Origin: Capillidium heterosporum
Taxonomy: Eukaryota; Entomophthoromycota; Entomophthoromycetes; Entomophthorales; Capillidiaceae
Direction of reading: 5' to 3'
DNA length: 64,000 nucleotides
Assembly (NCBI GenBank): GCA_016630905.1
Contig: WBMQ01000003.1
Coordinates: 868,001 to 932,000 of the forward strand
The notes beneath the pieces were generated by a model. The model worked only from the letters and a program-made list of their open reading frames with translations, was not told the origin of the DNA and did not search any database. Position 1 is the stretch's first letter; every line of letters begins with the position of its first letter. Shown here piece by piece: positions 12,039 to 23,034 of this stretch. Made by a program: the position numbers and the translations under genes.

Positions 12039-13304
12039 ATGGCAAGTTTATTCGACAAAAAGGTGCCTCGTGCCGTAGTAGTAGGTCTAGCAGTAACGCT
12101 ACTCGTAATATCAGTAACCAATGCACACGGTCACCACCACCACCACCACGATGATGATGACCATGTACATGACCACCATCACCACCATTCGCATGAGCAT
12201 CACGTAGCTACTGGAGGAGCTTCGTTTGCCAACCTGTTGCAGTACCTGTTCCCTACCGAAAGTGCCATGGTCAACTCCTTTTTAGCTACCTTTTACATAA
12301 GTCTGTTCCCCAATTTAATCTTACTAGTAGTCCCTAGTTCCATAGACGCTTCCAATCTCAACCTCCTAGTAAGCTTTGCAGTTGGTGGGCTGTTGGGAGA
12401 CGTATTTTTACACCTTCTACCCCACACCTTCCATGATACCTTTATGGCTTCCAAGGGCAAAGGCCCCGACTACCTGTTGAAGCGCAACTTAGTTATCGGA
12501 ATCAGTATATTTGTAGGTGCCATCAGCTTTTTTATTTTAGATAAATTGCTACGTATCATCTCGGGTAAAAGTGGCCATTCGCACAGCCATGGACATAGTC
12601 ATACCAATGATACTGCTAATGATAATTCCAATGACGCCTCAAAAGCTTCATCCAGCTCCGTCAGTTTCGACTCCGATCCATCCAACTTGACGCAACGCAA
12701 GACTTCTAAGAAGACTAATACCGATCCTACTTCAACCACTTCCGAACCCACTGCACCCACCGTAAAGCACTCAGCCTATTTAAATTTGATAGCCGACTTC
12801 AGCCATAACTTTACCGATGGTTTGGCGATTGCCGCTTCTTTCTACGCCTCTAAGCAGATCGGTATCTCGACTACATTAGCGGTCTTTTTACATGAGATCC
12901 CCCACGAAGTTGGTGACTTTGCTATCCTCCTACAAGCTGGGTTCAGCCGCCTAGCTGCCATGTACTCCCAGTTCTTCACTGCCATCGGCGCTTTACTGGG
13001 CACAGTTGCCGGGGTAGCGATTCAGGAGTTCCTTACCGTCACCAACCCACAAGCTACTCCAAGTTGGTTTGAACAGCTAGGTTTACCGGTTGATGTAAGT
13101 GATTTGGTTTTACCCCTCACAGCAGGTGGGTTCCTCTACATAGCCACTGTATCCGTCATCCCCGAACTATTGGAAACTCCTCAGGATCTAGTTAAACCTA
13201 AGGGACAGCAGGGTAAGCTTAGGTTGGTGATGCAGTTATTCGCTGAATTGATTTGCATGGGCTTCGGGGTTGCCCTTATGGCATTGGTATCTCTATACGA
13301 ATAA
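12039..13304 (+). CDS. YKE4: ZIP zinc transporter, Yke4/ZIP7 (SLC39A7) type
   Basis: Intronless, 421 residues. A signal peptide (hydrophobic residues about 11-28) is followed by a luminal His/Asp-rich stretch with runs of six and five histidines. Several membrane segments surround a variable His/Ser loop (about residues 180-245). The LZT-subfamily metal-site motifs HNFTDG (TM4) and HEIPHE (TM5) are intact. Yke4/ZIP7 proteins sit in the ER or Golgi membrane and release zinc to the cytosol. The His-rich loops probably bind zinc and are polymorphic in length between species. Single start, clear high-GC coding against an AT-rich flank. Confidence 0.93.
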   Translation: MASLFDKKVPRAVVVGLAVTLLVISVTNAHGHHHHHHDDDDHVHDHHHHHSHEHHVATGGASFANLLQYLFPTESAMVNSFLATFYISLFPNLILLVVPSSIDASNLNLLVSFAVGGLLGDVFLHLLPHTFHDTFMASKGKGPDYLLKRNLVIGISIFVGAISFFILDKLLRIISGKSGHSHSHGHSHTNDTANDNSNDASKASSSSVSFDSDPSNLTQRKTSKKTNTDPTSTTSEPTAPTVKHSAYLNLIADFSHNFTDGLAIAASFYASKQIGISTTLAVFLHEIPHEVGDFAILLQAGFSRLAAMYSQFFTAIGALLGTVAGVAIQEFLTVTNPQATPSWFEQLGLPVDVSDLVLPLTAGGFLYIATVSVIPELLETPQDLVKPKGQQGKLRLVMQLFAELICMGFGVALMALVSLYE

Positions 13305-13590
13305 GATTTTCAGTCTATTTAGAGTTATTAAAGTTATATCAGAGGTATTTTTGGATTTTCTATATTTTTGTTTTTAGCGTATTTTAGGTTAAAGGTAAAA
13401 CACTTCTTCATAACAGATATCTTTATTAAATTTAATTTATGACAAAGCATAAAATATATAATTATTTTAATTATTTTCAAGGGTATTGTTAACATATCAC
13501 AAAATAATATAATATATATATATGTGTAGATACTATCAAATAGTTTAATAAAACTTAAACGCTAGCAATATTTCAATATATCCAAAAGAA

Positions 13591-14481
13591 TTAGACAATT
13601 TCCAGCGAATCTTCATCAAAGTGTTCCTCATCATCATCAACTCCCATCACAAGTTCATAACCCAACATTCCGACAATGGCGCCCAAGGTAGGCGCAACTA
13701 TAGGGATCCAAAAATAAAAGTTGTGTTTAGTAAATACATCGCTACCCCACCCTGCAAGTGCCAAAAAGATACGTGGACCTAGATCGCGAGCCGGATTCAA
13801 AGCGAACCCAGTTACCCAACCTACACTCATACCGATGACACTTAGCGTCAACCCAATCCCAATAGGTGCCAGCCAACTAGGAGTTTGGTGTCGTCGATCT
13901 GTTATTGCTAAAATCCCAACTACCAAAAAGGAGGTAGCGACTAGTTCTACTAAGAAAGCTTGCACTGAACCTACGTAAGGTTTGGGAAACGTCGTAAATA
14001 TGCCAGCCGTACCTAATTCTCCAAAAGTATGTCGATTTCCACCATCCAAGTTGGCTATCGCAGAATAGTTGGTCAGCATGACAATAGAGGCTCCCATAAA
14101 CCCGCCCAAAAGTTGCGCTAAGATGTAACCAGGTACCTTGGACCAACGCAACTTACCAAAGGTGGCGTTGGCAATTGTGATGGAGGGGTTGAGGTGCGCT
14201 AGGGAATTGATGGAACTTAGATAGACTCCTAACGTCAACGCCATGCCGTACCCTAGAGTTACCATTAAATAGCCATTGCTTGAGGATGAGGGGTTTAATA
14301 CTGCTTGAGCTATCGCACCGTCTCCAACTGCTACTAAGATTAAGGTACCTAGGAATTCGGAGAGGTATTCACGGATACGATGACGAAACTTTTGTAACTT
14401 TACGTGATTGGTGCTATGCTTGACGTTTACGAAAGTGGAGTTGGTCAAGGTAGAGCAGACTTTAGTATCCATTACCGACAT
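13591..14481 (-). CDS. Aquaglyceroporin, copy 1
   Basis: Intronless, 296 residues, MIP family with six membrane segments. The two half-helix boxes are NPS (in LAHLNPSITIANA) and NPA followed by R-D (GFALNPARDLGPR); the aspartate after NPAR and the long third extracellular loop (GGNRHTFGELGTAGIFTTFP) are marks of glycerol-permeable channels. The first box is NPS rather than NPA, also true in the neighbouring copy. A short acidic C-terminus follows the last helix. It probably conducts glycerol and water across the plasma membrane in osmotic response. It is the tandem paralogue of the next gene in the same orientation, with about 0.94 kb between them. Confidence 0.93.
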   Translation of the reverse strand: MSVMDTKVCSTLTNSTFVNVKHSTNHVKLQKFRHRIREYLSEFLGTLILVAVGDGAIAQAVLNPSSSSNGYLMVTLGYGMALTLGVYLSSINSLAHLNPSITIANATFGKLRWSKVPGYILAQLLGGFMGASIVMLTNYSAIANLDGGNRHTFGELGTAGIFTTFPKPYVGSVQAFLVELVATSFLVVGILAITDRRHQTPSWLAPIGIGLTLSVIGMSVGWVTGFALNPARDLGPRIFLALAGWGSDVFTKHNFYFWIPIVAPTLGAIVGMLGYELVMGVDDDEEHFDEDSLEIV

Positions 14482-15421
14482 GTAGTTGTTTTTTTCAAAT
14501 TTATAATATTGGCACTATATTTATTACCTCCTTTGTTTTAAATGGTGTTGGAGGCTATATATACATTTTATAAATGTTGCTATCTCTGCTTTGGAATTTA
14601 AAAGTAATTATGACCCGTATAGGGTAGGATTTATATTATGTTTCAATTTCTACGTTCCAATCGTTACTATTTCTCCATAATTGTATATTTGGATATCTTT
14701 TAGTAGTAGTTTTTAGGCATATAAACTTACACTCCCACTACTGCTTTTGTAATCACTAATATATTTTTGAGGAGTTCGATTCGATTTCATCACTACTACA
14801 ATAGGTATATTTATGTTGAAGGTATGCTATCAATAGTAAGTTTTACAGTAATTTATATTTACTAATAGGAGTAATGTCTTTGCTATCCGCTTATTCAATT
14901 TTTTTGGAATTTATATAGTCGTGTATACTCTTCAAACACTCTAAAGACAGGGTATTCATATATCTATACCAAAACTATATACTACACCTATAGTTTCATT
15001 AAAAGGCCTAGATATCTTGTAAAAGTCATTTTATGCATGGCAACTTTACATTTATAGAGCTTATATAGATATTCAGTATCCTTGAAAGATGCTTGGGGAA
15101 ATTAATTAATTCTATGAATCTGAAGCTTTGCCAACAAAGTACCCCATTTAAACCACAGGGATGATTTGAACGAAAAAATCAAATCTATCAAAACAGTAAT
15201 GGCTTTATTGTTCAAAAAGGGAGATGCATAATAGAAAAGACATACTTACAAAGCACACCTTATATAAGAAAAGCTTTGCATAATAAACCCTATCACATAA
15301 AATAGACATTTCGGTTATTCAAAAGAGCCTGAGAATGTATTAAACTTCTCAAATACTCAATATGCATCAATGAAAAAACATCCAAATAAAAACTACAAAA
15401 ATAGCACTACATTTATTAACA
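14482..15421. other. Spacer between the two aquaglyceroporin genes
   Basis: AT-rich promoter region of copy 1 and 3' flank of copy 2. Contains a TATA-like element listed separately; no gene or RNA seen. Confidence 0.5.
14555..14570 (-). promoter_or_regulatory. TATA-like core promoter element, aquaglyceroporin copy 1
   Basis: On the minus strand it reads TAAAATGTATATATAG, 74-89 bases upstream of the ATG at 14481. The same TAAAATGTATATA core sits at 16456-16471 ahead of copy 2 at nearly the same distance, in flanks that otherwise differ. Confidence 0.45.
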
Positions 15422-16372
15422 TTAAACAACTTCGTCCAACCCAGCACAATTGAAAGCTTCATCTACCACCATATCATCCTCATCCTCGACATCCCCCAAA
15501 AACAGTTCGTATGCATAGATCCCCAAAATCATGCCCAAGGTAGGCGCCACCACCGGGATCCAAAAGTAAAAATCATGCTTAACAAAAACTTCACTACCCC
15601 ACCCGGCAATCATCAAAAATATCCTTGGTCCCAGGTCTCGGGCTGGATTCAAACTGAAACTTGTCAACCAACCAATGGACATACCTATTACCGTCAACAT
15701 GATTCCCGAACATATAGGTATTAGCCACCTGGGCAGCTTGTTCTTCTTATCCTTTATAGCTAGAATTCCCACTATGAATACTACTGCGCTTAGGAACTCG
15801 GTCAAAAAAGCTTCGTAATTGGTAACGTAATCTCTAGGGTAAGTTGAAAATATGGTGGTAGTGTCCTTAAGTCCGTACAGTTGTCGATTCCCTCCGTCGA
15901 AATGATTCAAGGAGGCTAAATTGGTTAGCCAGACTATCAATGCCGCAAAAAAACCACCCAACATCTGAGCCAATAGGTAGCCAGGTACTTTAGACCACCT
16001 GAATTTGCCGACTATAGCGTTAGCTATCGTTATGGATGGATTTATGTGAGCCAATGAGTTCTTGGAACTTAGTATGAGGCCTAAAGTTAAGCCTACTCCG
16101 TAAGCTAAAGTTACCATAAAGTAGGGCGTGCCACTGGACCCAGGGTTGAAGTGGCTTTGGGCTATTGTTCCATCTCCAATGACTACTAATAGTAAAGTGC
16201 CCATAAATTCGGATAGGTACTCCTTGATTACTAGGCGGAGTCTTCGTATTCGCTGTCGTGTATGCTTAATATCTATATAGGATTTTGAGATGATAGTCGA
16301 TGGCGACGATGTGTTGGTTGTTGTCTCCTTTATATTCAGGTTGACTACGTTGGTTGGAAATTTGAACTTCAT
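15422..16372 (-). CDS. Aquaglyceroporin, copy 2
   Basis: Intronless, 316 residues, tandem paralogue of the gene at 13591. It has the same MIP architecture, with NPS in the first box (LAHINPSITIANA) and NPARDLGPR in the second, the long loop E (DGGNRQLYGLKDTTTIF) and an acidic tail. Its N-terminus is about 20 residues longer and rich in Thr/Ser. Similarity is high through the membrane core and low at both ends, as expected of an older tandem duplication. A role in glycerol/water flux is inferred. Whether the two copies differ in regulation cannot be seen beyond a shared TATA-like element. Confidence 0.93.
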   Translation of the reverse strand: MKFKFPTNVVNLNIKETTTNTSSPSTIISKSYIDIKHTRQRIRRLRLVIKEYLSEFMGTLLLVVIGDGTIAQSHFNPGSSGTPYFMVTLAYGVGLTLGLILSSKNSLAHINPSITIANAIVGKFRWSKVPGYLLAQMLGGFFAALIVWLTNLASLNHFDGGNRQLYGLKDTTTIFSTYPRDYVTNYEAFLTEFLSAVVFIVGILAIKDKKNKLPRWLIPICSGIMLTVIGMSIGWLTSFSLNPARDLGPRIFLMIAGWGSEVFVKHDFYFWIPVVAPTLGMILGIYAYELFLGDVEDEDDMVVDEAFNCAGLDEVV

Positions 16373-16455
16373 AGTCGCTATGATAATTTCCTCTGAAGGT
16401 AGTTTTAATGGATGTCGTTACAAAAAAGTTTTAGTCGAGTTGATGCTTGGTTATG

Positions 16456-16471
16456 CCTTATATACATTTTA
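16456..16471 (-). promoter_or_regulatory. TATA-like core promoter element, aquaglyceroporin copy 2
   Basis: On the minus strand it reads TAAAATGTATATAAGG, 84-99 bases upstream of the ATG at 16372. It matches the element at 14555-14570 ahead of copy 1. Confidence 0.45.
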
Positions 16472-16522
16472 ATCTTATTAAAGTTTATGTAGATGTTTAT
16501 TTATAGATTCGGGTACTAATTT

Positions 16523-16900
16523 ATGAAGGTCGTTACAACTCGTGTAAACTTAAATTTCATTTCTAAAGTTAGTGCAAGTTCGGCAATTAGTGACAAACGA
16601 TATCTACATCTGCCATAAGAACCCTTTCAGATTTTAAATACCCAATAACTGTAGCTAATGGTAGCCAGTACTATTATACTATTGACTGAAAATAGTAGAC
16701 ATGTATACTGATCTTTATCGGTACTCGGGCACTTTAAAAGGAAGCAACAACCTTCCTATAATCTATCGCTGAGAAATCCTTCCATTGTCCATTTTCTTAG
16801 GAAAGGTTTGGTCTTTTTCAACGGCTATCAGATCCTATTCCTAGTTCTTTAGAAGCCTACCGTAGATTGGCAATTATCCAGAATGGTGCTAAATCGTAGC
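16523..16900 (+). pseudogene. Small-exon or decayed gene, family unknown
   Basis: Plus strand: an ATG frame reading MKVVTTRVNLNFISKVSAS and ending HLP-stop; then a segment PITVANGSQYYYTID; then YSGTLKGSNNLPIIY; then, directly after a good acceptor (TTTTCTTAG), an open segment ERFGLFQRLSDPIPSSLEAY that runs on to a TAG near 16898. Each piece has coding-like composition but they lie in different frames. I could not find donors that join all of them cleanly. No family recognised. Confidence 0.25.
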
Positions 16901-17669
16901 ATTTTCTTGGGTACAATTCCAATAAATACTTCTTTTGGTTTAACCAAGTTACCGAATCATCCCTTATTCTAATACCAAAACCTATTTGCCATTATTGACT
17001 TTAAATAGGTAGTGTATATTGTATGACTAACCTAACTCTTCCGCTATCTGTGATAGGAACAAGCACGTTTGGATAAATTGATTAGCCATTAGTTATCGTT
17101 AAATTGGGATTAGTAATTGGAAAGGGAAGCCCCTACATCACCCATAGGTTAGGCTTATTGTATAAAGTGGCCTTTAGAGGGATGTAGCCACCCTTTTGCT
17201 TTTTAATTTCGGTTGTATTGATGATATCGGTCGGAGTTCAAGAGCCAAATAGGATGACATTTCGTTTTCATTCAGACAGCCTACACTAGAGAAGATCTGC
17301 AAGAGGTTTTCTAGGCTAGAAGAGTGGTTCGTAAGGTAGTGAGAAGATTTAGCTACTTTATACATATTGTGGCATTTATAAATTTTACCTTGCTATGCTT
17401 TAGATATAGTTCATATAGCTATGCGATATGGAGTTGTGAGGTGGCAGATATGTCTCTAGATGGACAGCAGACTAATTAAAACTTTTCTCGATGTTCTGTA
17501 TCGTAATTACCTTGCCGTTTTGAAGCATGTGTAATATTTGCTGCATACAGTTACAATTTACCAATCAATATTGGCAAAGACATTTTCTATTCGTCAACGT
17601 CAAATTCTTGGGCTATTTCTTAGCCAAGTCAAACAAGCTTTGGAAAAACTTTTTTACTAGCATGAACTG

Positions 17670-18672
17670 ATGGATACCGACTCAACAACCAAACTTGAGA
17701 GGTACCTACGAGACAAGCTTTTTAACTTCACAACTACCAACTGTAGACTTAAGGTTAAAGCCCAGCTCCAACATCAAGAACAGTCTAGTACTCCCCATCC
17801 AAAACTTTGGCGACAGTTGGTGTCTACTACCGCCCAAGACCAAAAAGTTTCTAATAGTGGTAGATGACTTGGATACCTCCATCGACTTTGGATTAAACAT
17901 AAGGGAGAAAGGATGGTCTGTTGAACGAATACTAACTTACACCCAAGAGCTAGATTGTCTGTTGCATAAATTCGACTTGCTAGTCCCTAACCAAAATTTT
18001 AAAAACACAGTGCTGTTCGAACCTACCGCCCTTTTGAAACAAGAATATGCTTTTATAGAGAATTATTTCAACACGTTGAAACCAAATGGACCTTGGTCCA
18101 CCTTAGATTTAGGTTGTGGTAGTGGTAGGGATTTAGTCTACCTCGTCAACAACAATTTAAATTTCAACTGTATAGGTATCGATAACTTGCCCAAAGCTTT
18201 AGATAGGGTAAAAAGTATATTTCAAACTTATAGATTGTCTTTAGATAATCTACAAACTTACCCATTGCACATCCTTCCGAATGGTAGCCTCCTCCATCTT
18301 GCAACGAAAACCAGCTTTGATAATTTAGAAGTCTTTCTGCTGGAGGTGCAAAACCACCTTCAATTGGAATTGGTCATCTGCTCGAGATATTTGAACCGAA
18401 GTTTATTTGATAGTATGCGAAAGCTGTTGCGAGTAGGTGGGCTAGTCTTATTTTCCACATTTGTTCAAATTGATGAAGCTAAAGGCGAGGAAGACTACTG
18501 GAGACCGAACAAGGATAGTAAGGATCGGTTAGAGATTGGAGAGTTGGATATAGAATTCGGTGATAGGTTTGGTTTTGAAGTCTTGAAAAGTTGGAGGCAT
18601 AGGGTAGATGGCAATAGGTTGGTACATTCGATCTTGGCGAAGAAGATCTGTGAGTTGGAAGACTTGGAATAG
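17670..18672 (+). CDS. Class I SAM-dependent methyltransferase
   Basis: Proposed exons 17670-17701 and 17754-18672 (52-nt intron), about 316 residues. The Rossmann-fold SAM site is clear in the middle (STLDLGCGSGRDLVYL, with an acidic residue ending the second strand in CIGIDNLPKAL), and a later strand-helix GGLVLFSTF fits motif post-III. The overall pattern resembles TehB-like and Methyltransf_25 proteins. The roughly 90-residue N-terminal part (around KKFLIVVDDLDTSID) is separate and not recognised; a degenerate rhodanese-like fold is one possibility. The substrate is unknown. The start is uncertain because the long frame has no ATG of its own, and the donor used (GTACCT) is weak. Confidence 0.75.
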
Positions 18673-19082
18673 ATTACCTTTGCGTATTTCCACTTAGCAA
18701 AGCTGTATTGGAATATCTCTTCAATAAACTCTTGTACTAAATCTACTTATAAACTTGAGCTTCGATAGCTTGTTTTGATAAAATCTTTAAATTTCAATAT
18801 CTAACTTTCAATCTGTCATCAATTTACAATTACTGGTATCCATAGCCCATTTCTATATTTCTTTATAATACTCGATTATCCTATTAAAAAACCACATAGC
18901 ATTAACTGAATATCATTTACGTTTCCAAATAGCTTCATAAAAATATGTATACTCTCAAAAACAGAACAAAATATCACTATAAAGCAACAATCCAAGTAAT
19001 ATAATGATGGTTGGAATTTATATTGAACATTACGAGACTATCATTTTATCAAACAAATTGAAAGTTAGTTCCAAATTAAACT
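18673..19082. other. Spacer between convergent genes
   Basis: Shared 3' region of the methyltransferase and the PP2A scaffold gene. Nothing else seen. Confidence 0.5.
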
Positions 19083-21263
19083 TCAAAATAGGTTACCTTG
19101 GAGGAGGGCCTGCTGCGCGAAGAACTTGACGTCGGTATCGGAATCTTCCGTCAACGCCTGCAACGTAGGTTTTATGGGAGCGCCAACGGCGTTAACGTCA
19201 CCGCTGGATTCGGCGACCAAGACGTCAGCCAGAACCTTGAGAGCCTTAGCGGTGTTGAACCGGATGTTGGGGATGGGATCCTGGGCCATAGCTACTACTA
19301 CCGGCAAGACATCTTGCTTGACGACTTCGGCAGTCAAAGCAGGGGCAACCGTCTATTTAGAGTATTAGTTGAAAATATGCAAAAATATACTAATTACCGT
19401 GATGGTGAAGAGGGTAGTCATACGGTAGAGGTGGTTGGCGTGGGTGGACATGGCCAGAATCTTGGGCAGGATGGTGGTCGAAGCCCATTCAACACCAAAG
19501 GCTTCGGTCAACTTGCGTAGATTGACGGTGGCTGCTTCCCTAATGGCGAAGACCGGATCGCCCAACCAGGCAAAGCACAAATTGGACAGCTGGGCGTCAA
19601 AGAAGCTGACACCCAACTGAGTGGCCAACAGTGGGATGTACTCAATGATAGCCAAGCGTACGCGCCACTGCTTGTCCTCAGCCAACTCAACGATGGCGGG
19701 TAGAAGGGACTGGGACAGGAGTTCGACCCCGATGATGGCATTGACCTGCTCTAACCGGGAGATGATGTTGAGCCTTACGTCGGGGAACTCGTCCTTGAGG
19801 AGGCGTAGGAAAAGGGGTAGCAGTAAGTCAATGGTGCTAATAAATGGCTGATTTAGCAAGAATTTCATGTAATTTAACTTACGCCTCCTTACTGAGGACT
19901 GGGGCCAAAGAGGCGACGTTGCTTGCCAAAGCAGATCTAACGTGCTGGGAAGCATCAACAGCCAAGGAATGTAAAATGGGTAATAAGCTGTTCTTGATAA
20001 CATCTGAACCGACCAGCTTGCCGTAACCTAACCTAATTAACTACATGACATTCGAACTAAGCTTACCAGAGAGTTGACCGATGGCTGAGGTACGCACTTC
20101 GGCCTCGTTATCACGAATGAAATTGAGGTAGGTTTCAACCAGGTCTTCCTTGAGGATACGCTCACCACTGGCTTCGCAGAGCTATGTATCAAATATGAGC
20201 ATATATCAGATGTAATAAAGTTACCTCAACGTAGTGTTCAGCAACCATGTAGCGAACCCTCCAGGAGGCGTCGTGGCATAGGTTACGGATAGTGGTCAAC
20301 AGTTTCTCAGCCACCTCGTCCTGCTCCATAGACGAGGCCAAAGTGACCAATGGTACAATAGTTAGAAGGCGTACCGAATCCTATTTAAGTTAGTACCACC
20401 ACTCAACTTTATAATACCTGGTCGTCATTGGCTAAGCGGTTAAACATAGTCAACAATTCCTCCAAATGACCGCTACCAACTGCTTTGATGAAGTTCTAAA
20501 ACTCGGTTAGCAAAGGAACAAAGACACAAAAGGCTACAGTCAGGTCGGTTCCGGCAGAACGACGTACCATGGGGGTATCATCTTCACACAATTTCTGATA
20601 CAACCTGCAAAGAATAAGAAACTGTACAAATTAAATAAATAGTACTGAATTAATTCGGCTTGAATTTCGGGGTTGACGTTGGTGTAGGTCGACGAGAAGA
20701 TGCCAGTACTGGAAGAACGGGAAGTGAACCAAGTACCAGTAGCTAGACGCTTGAGAAGAGGTACAAGGTGTTCCTCAGTCTGGGCCTGGGACAAAGCAGC
20801 AGCCACGGTATTCAAAGATTGCACCGCCTAATTGAATTCAGCACTTGAATTAAATAATCCAAATTTTACCTTAGTACGTACGACCGTCTCCTCAACAGCA
20901 GCCAAATTTTCCAAAGGGTTCAAAATGAGGTGAGCGAATTCAGGGCCACCTACGTACTCGACGAACTGGCCTAACTCCTCGGCCAAAATAGCTAAAATTT
21001 CATCTTCATCTTCGATACTCTCTAATATTTCAATAAGTATATGATCGAGGAAACTTATATTTACCATCGAGGAAGGGAATAAGTTCGTCACGAGTGCGTT
21101 CGGGTCCTAAAGCCAAAGCGATGGTGGAGATACGTCTTATGGCATTCAGACGCAAAGCCATATCGTCGTGCTTCAGCTCATCAATAAGGACGGCAATAGG
21201 GTACAAGGTCTCATCATTTTCACCGCCCGATAAACTTTGTTCGGGGTTCAGTTGGGGGTCCAT
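19083..21263 (-). CDS. TPD3: PP2A scaffold (regulatory subunit A), HEAT-repeat protein
   Basis: Ten exons on the minus strand (21263-21065, 21021-20870, 20827-20646, 20604-20538, 20495-20418, 20380-20225, 20181-20067, 20027-19883, 19836-19398, 19352-19083), 600 residues against 589 in human PPP2R1A. The product is a horseshoe of 15 HEAT repeats that holds the PP2A catalytic and B subunits. Family blocks are plain: [26 protein letters not shown], the [10 protein letters not shown] repeat, [36 protein letters not shown] and a C-terminal [10 protein letters not shown]. Nine introns of 37-46 nt were each fixed by homology and frame. It acts in cell-cycle and signalling dephosphorylation in cytosol and nucleus. 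Confidence 0.96.
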
Positions 21264-21876
21264 ATCTTGCTTACTTGCTCAAAAAATAGAAACTATAGAT
21301 GTACAAAGACAAGGTTAGCCGGAATTATTTATCATAATTTTTAAAAATAAAGGGAGCCGCATAAAATAGACAAAAAATAATCTGAAGTCTAAAATCGATG
21401 GCTATGATGATTACTTTGTTTTGAAGATTTTTAGGTATCCGTACTTGATGTTACTCGGTTGTCAGCCTTTGAGTTTAACGGAGTCTACTTCTGAAATATG
21501 TTTCTGTAGTTTGACCTAAATCTGTTCAAGTTGTAAATCTTCACTAAACCTCATTTCCCCCATCTCTATACCTACCTAATTGGTCAGCTTAACTACGTAG
21601 ATAAAGTTTAATTGATTGGTTGCAAAGACAATAATTCTTTGTTGGGGGTAAAAAGGATGCAAAACTTGGCCTTTTACGGAACTCCAGAAAGGGTAGGTTT
21701 ACATAACCAATAGAAACCCTCTACTTTGGAGAAAGCCTTGCTATTTCTCATCTATCCATTGTTCCCAATAATAGCTAAAGGGTGTTCAAGGTGGGTAGGA
21801 TACTTTCAATCAAGAAATAGGAATCGACCATACTCAAACTATTGCATCATTATACTATTTCCTTTTCAATAGTTTG
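21264..21876. other. Divergent intergenic region, PP2A-A and oligoribonuclease
   Basis: Divergent promoter region between the PP2A scaffold and oligoribonuclease genes. AT-rich; no gene or RNA seen. Confidence 0.5.
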
Positions 21877-23034
21877 ATGAGATATCTTCTGCCCAAGATC
21901 ACGAATTGCTTGGAAAATTTGAATTTTGCAAAAATATTTCGAACTGAACCAACTCAACTCTTAGTAAAGATGCAGAAGGTCGAAGCAAAAGAAGCAGATC
22001 GGAAAACATTCAAAGATAAACCGATAATATGGATCGACTGTGAGGTAACCTCTATTTTCGATAACTGCTATTTATACTATACTTTTTAAAATAGATGACA
22101 GGTTTAGATTTAGAGAACGATAGACTGTTGGAGATAGCAGTTGTTATTACCGATAAAAATATGACTCAGTACATTGAAGTAAATTTACCTTTATATAATC
22201 ACATTTAACTTTTTTAATAAAGGGACCCAACCTTATAATAAACCAACATGAATCTTTACTAGAAAGTATGGACGACTGGTGTAAGACTACTCATGGCGAG
22301 GTACTATTATATTATAAACATCCTATTTACATTATTTAAAAAGTCTGGCTTAATCGAAAAAGTTTTAAAGTCGAATTTAACTGAAAAGGATGTGGAACGC
22401 GAGTTGATAAAGTTTATTAAGCCATTTGTATTTAAAGGCTGGGCAGTAATGGCTGGGAGTAGTATTCACGTAGATAAACGATTTATAGAGAGATATTTGC
22501 CCAAGCTGGCCAGCTACTTTACTTATAGGATAATAGGTATTTCTTTTTAAGTTTGAGTTTTTAATGAAGAATAGATGTAAGTAGTATAAAGGAATTGGCA
22601 TGTAGGTGGTATAGCGTAAAGAAATTGAAAACTCCCAAGAAAAAGTTGACACACAGGTATATATTTGTAGCTGTTGCTAGCAATCTTATTTTTCTTTTAA
22701 AAGAGCTTTAGATGATATTTATGAGAGTATCCAAGAACTTCAGTACTACCGCCAAGCTCTATTTGTGCAAGGTAATCCAGTGGCTGTACAAAGGTTGGTA
22801 GAGAGTGAAGTACAACAGTCAATAGAGGTTGAAGATTCTCCTATGGAAGAAGAAGAAGAAGAAGAAGAAGAAGAGAAAGTTGTGGACCAACCTAAAGAAA
22901 ATGTAAGCAACATTTTCTACTTTAGTGGTAGCTTTTCGTATCTCGTCCCTATCCTTTTAGCCTATACTTTCGCTACGTTGCCTATGCTTTATTATGTTGT
23001 CTTTTTGAAACTTTACCCCAACTTTTCATCCTAA
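21877..23034 (+). CDS. REX2: Oligoribonuclease (REXO2/Rex2), DEDDh exonuclease with extra tail
   Basis: Six exons (21877-22044, 22095-22178, 22223-22300, 22344-22536, 22575-22656, 22704-23034), about 311 residues. It degrades 2-5 nt RNA fragments, mostly in mitochondria. Catalytic acids are visible: D54 and E56 in WIDCE, the third in the HVDKRFIE block, the fourth with its His in HRALDDIYESIQELQYYRQAL, which normally ends the protein. A basic leader of about 45 residues could be a mitochondrial presequence. Here the frame runs on for about 85 residues with a ten-Glu run (GAA microsatellite) and a hydrophobic segment (YLVPILLAYTFATLPMLYYV). A GT-AG pair after KEN would replace the tail with about 15 residues, so the end is unsettled. 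Confidence 0.9.
22846..22875 (+). repeat. GAA trinucleotide run inside the oligoribonuclease frame
   Basis: Ten consecutive GAA/GAG codons encode a ten-glutamate run just after the catalytic domain. Length is expected to vary between strains. Confidence 0.9.

Larger units (their letters stand above)
16373..17669. other. Intergenic region with small coding-like segments
   Basis: No intact gene. Plus-strand coding-like segments lie at 16523-16900 (listed separately). A 62-codon minus frame at 17365-17174 starts with ATG and has a plausible composition (Ser/Leu-rich), but I recognise no family; it may be chance. Confidence 0.4.

Noticed and set aside
13505-13525. TA dinucleotide run
   Set aside because: A short AT microsatellite in an AT-rich flank, without sign of function.
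19098-20026. Plus-strand frames across the PP2A scaffold gene
   Set aside because: They are shadows of the minus-strand HEAT-repeat exons, which match the family over their full length.
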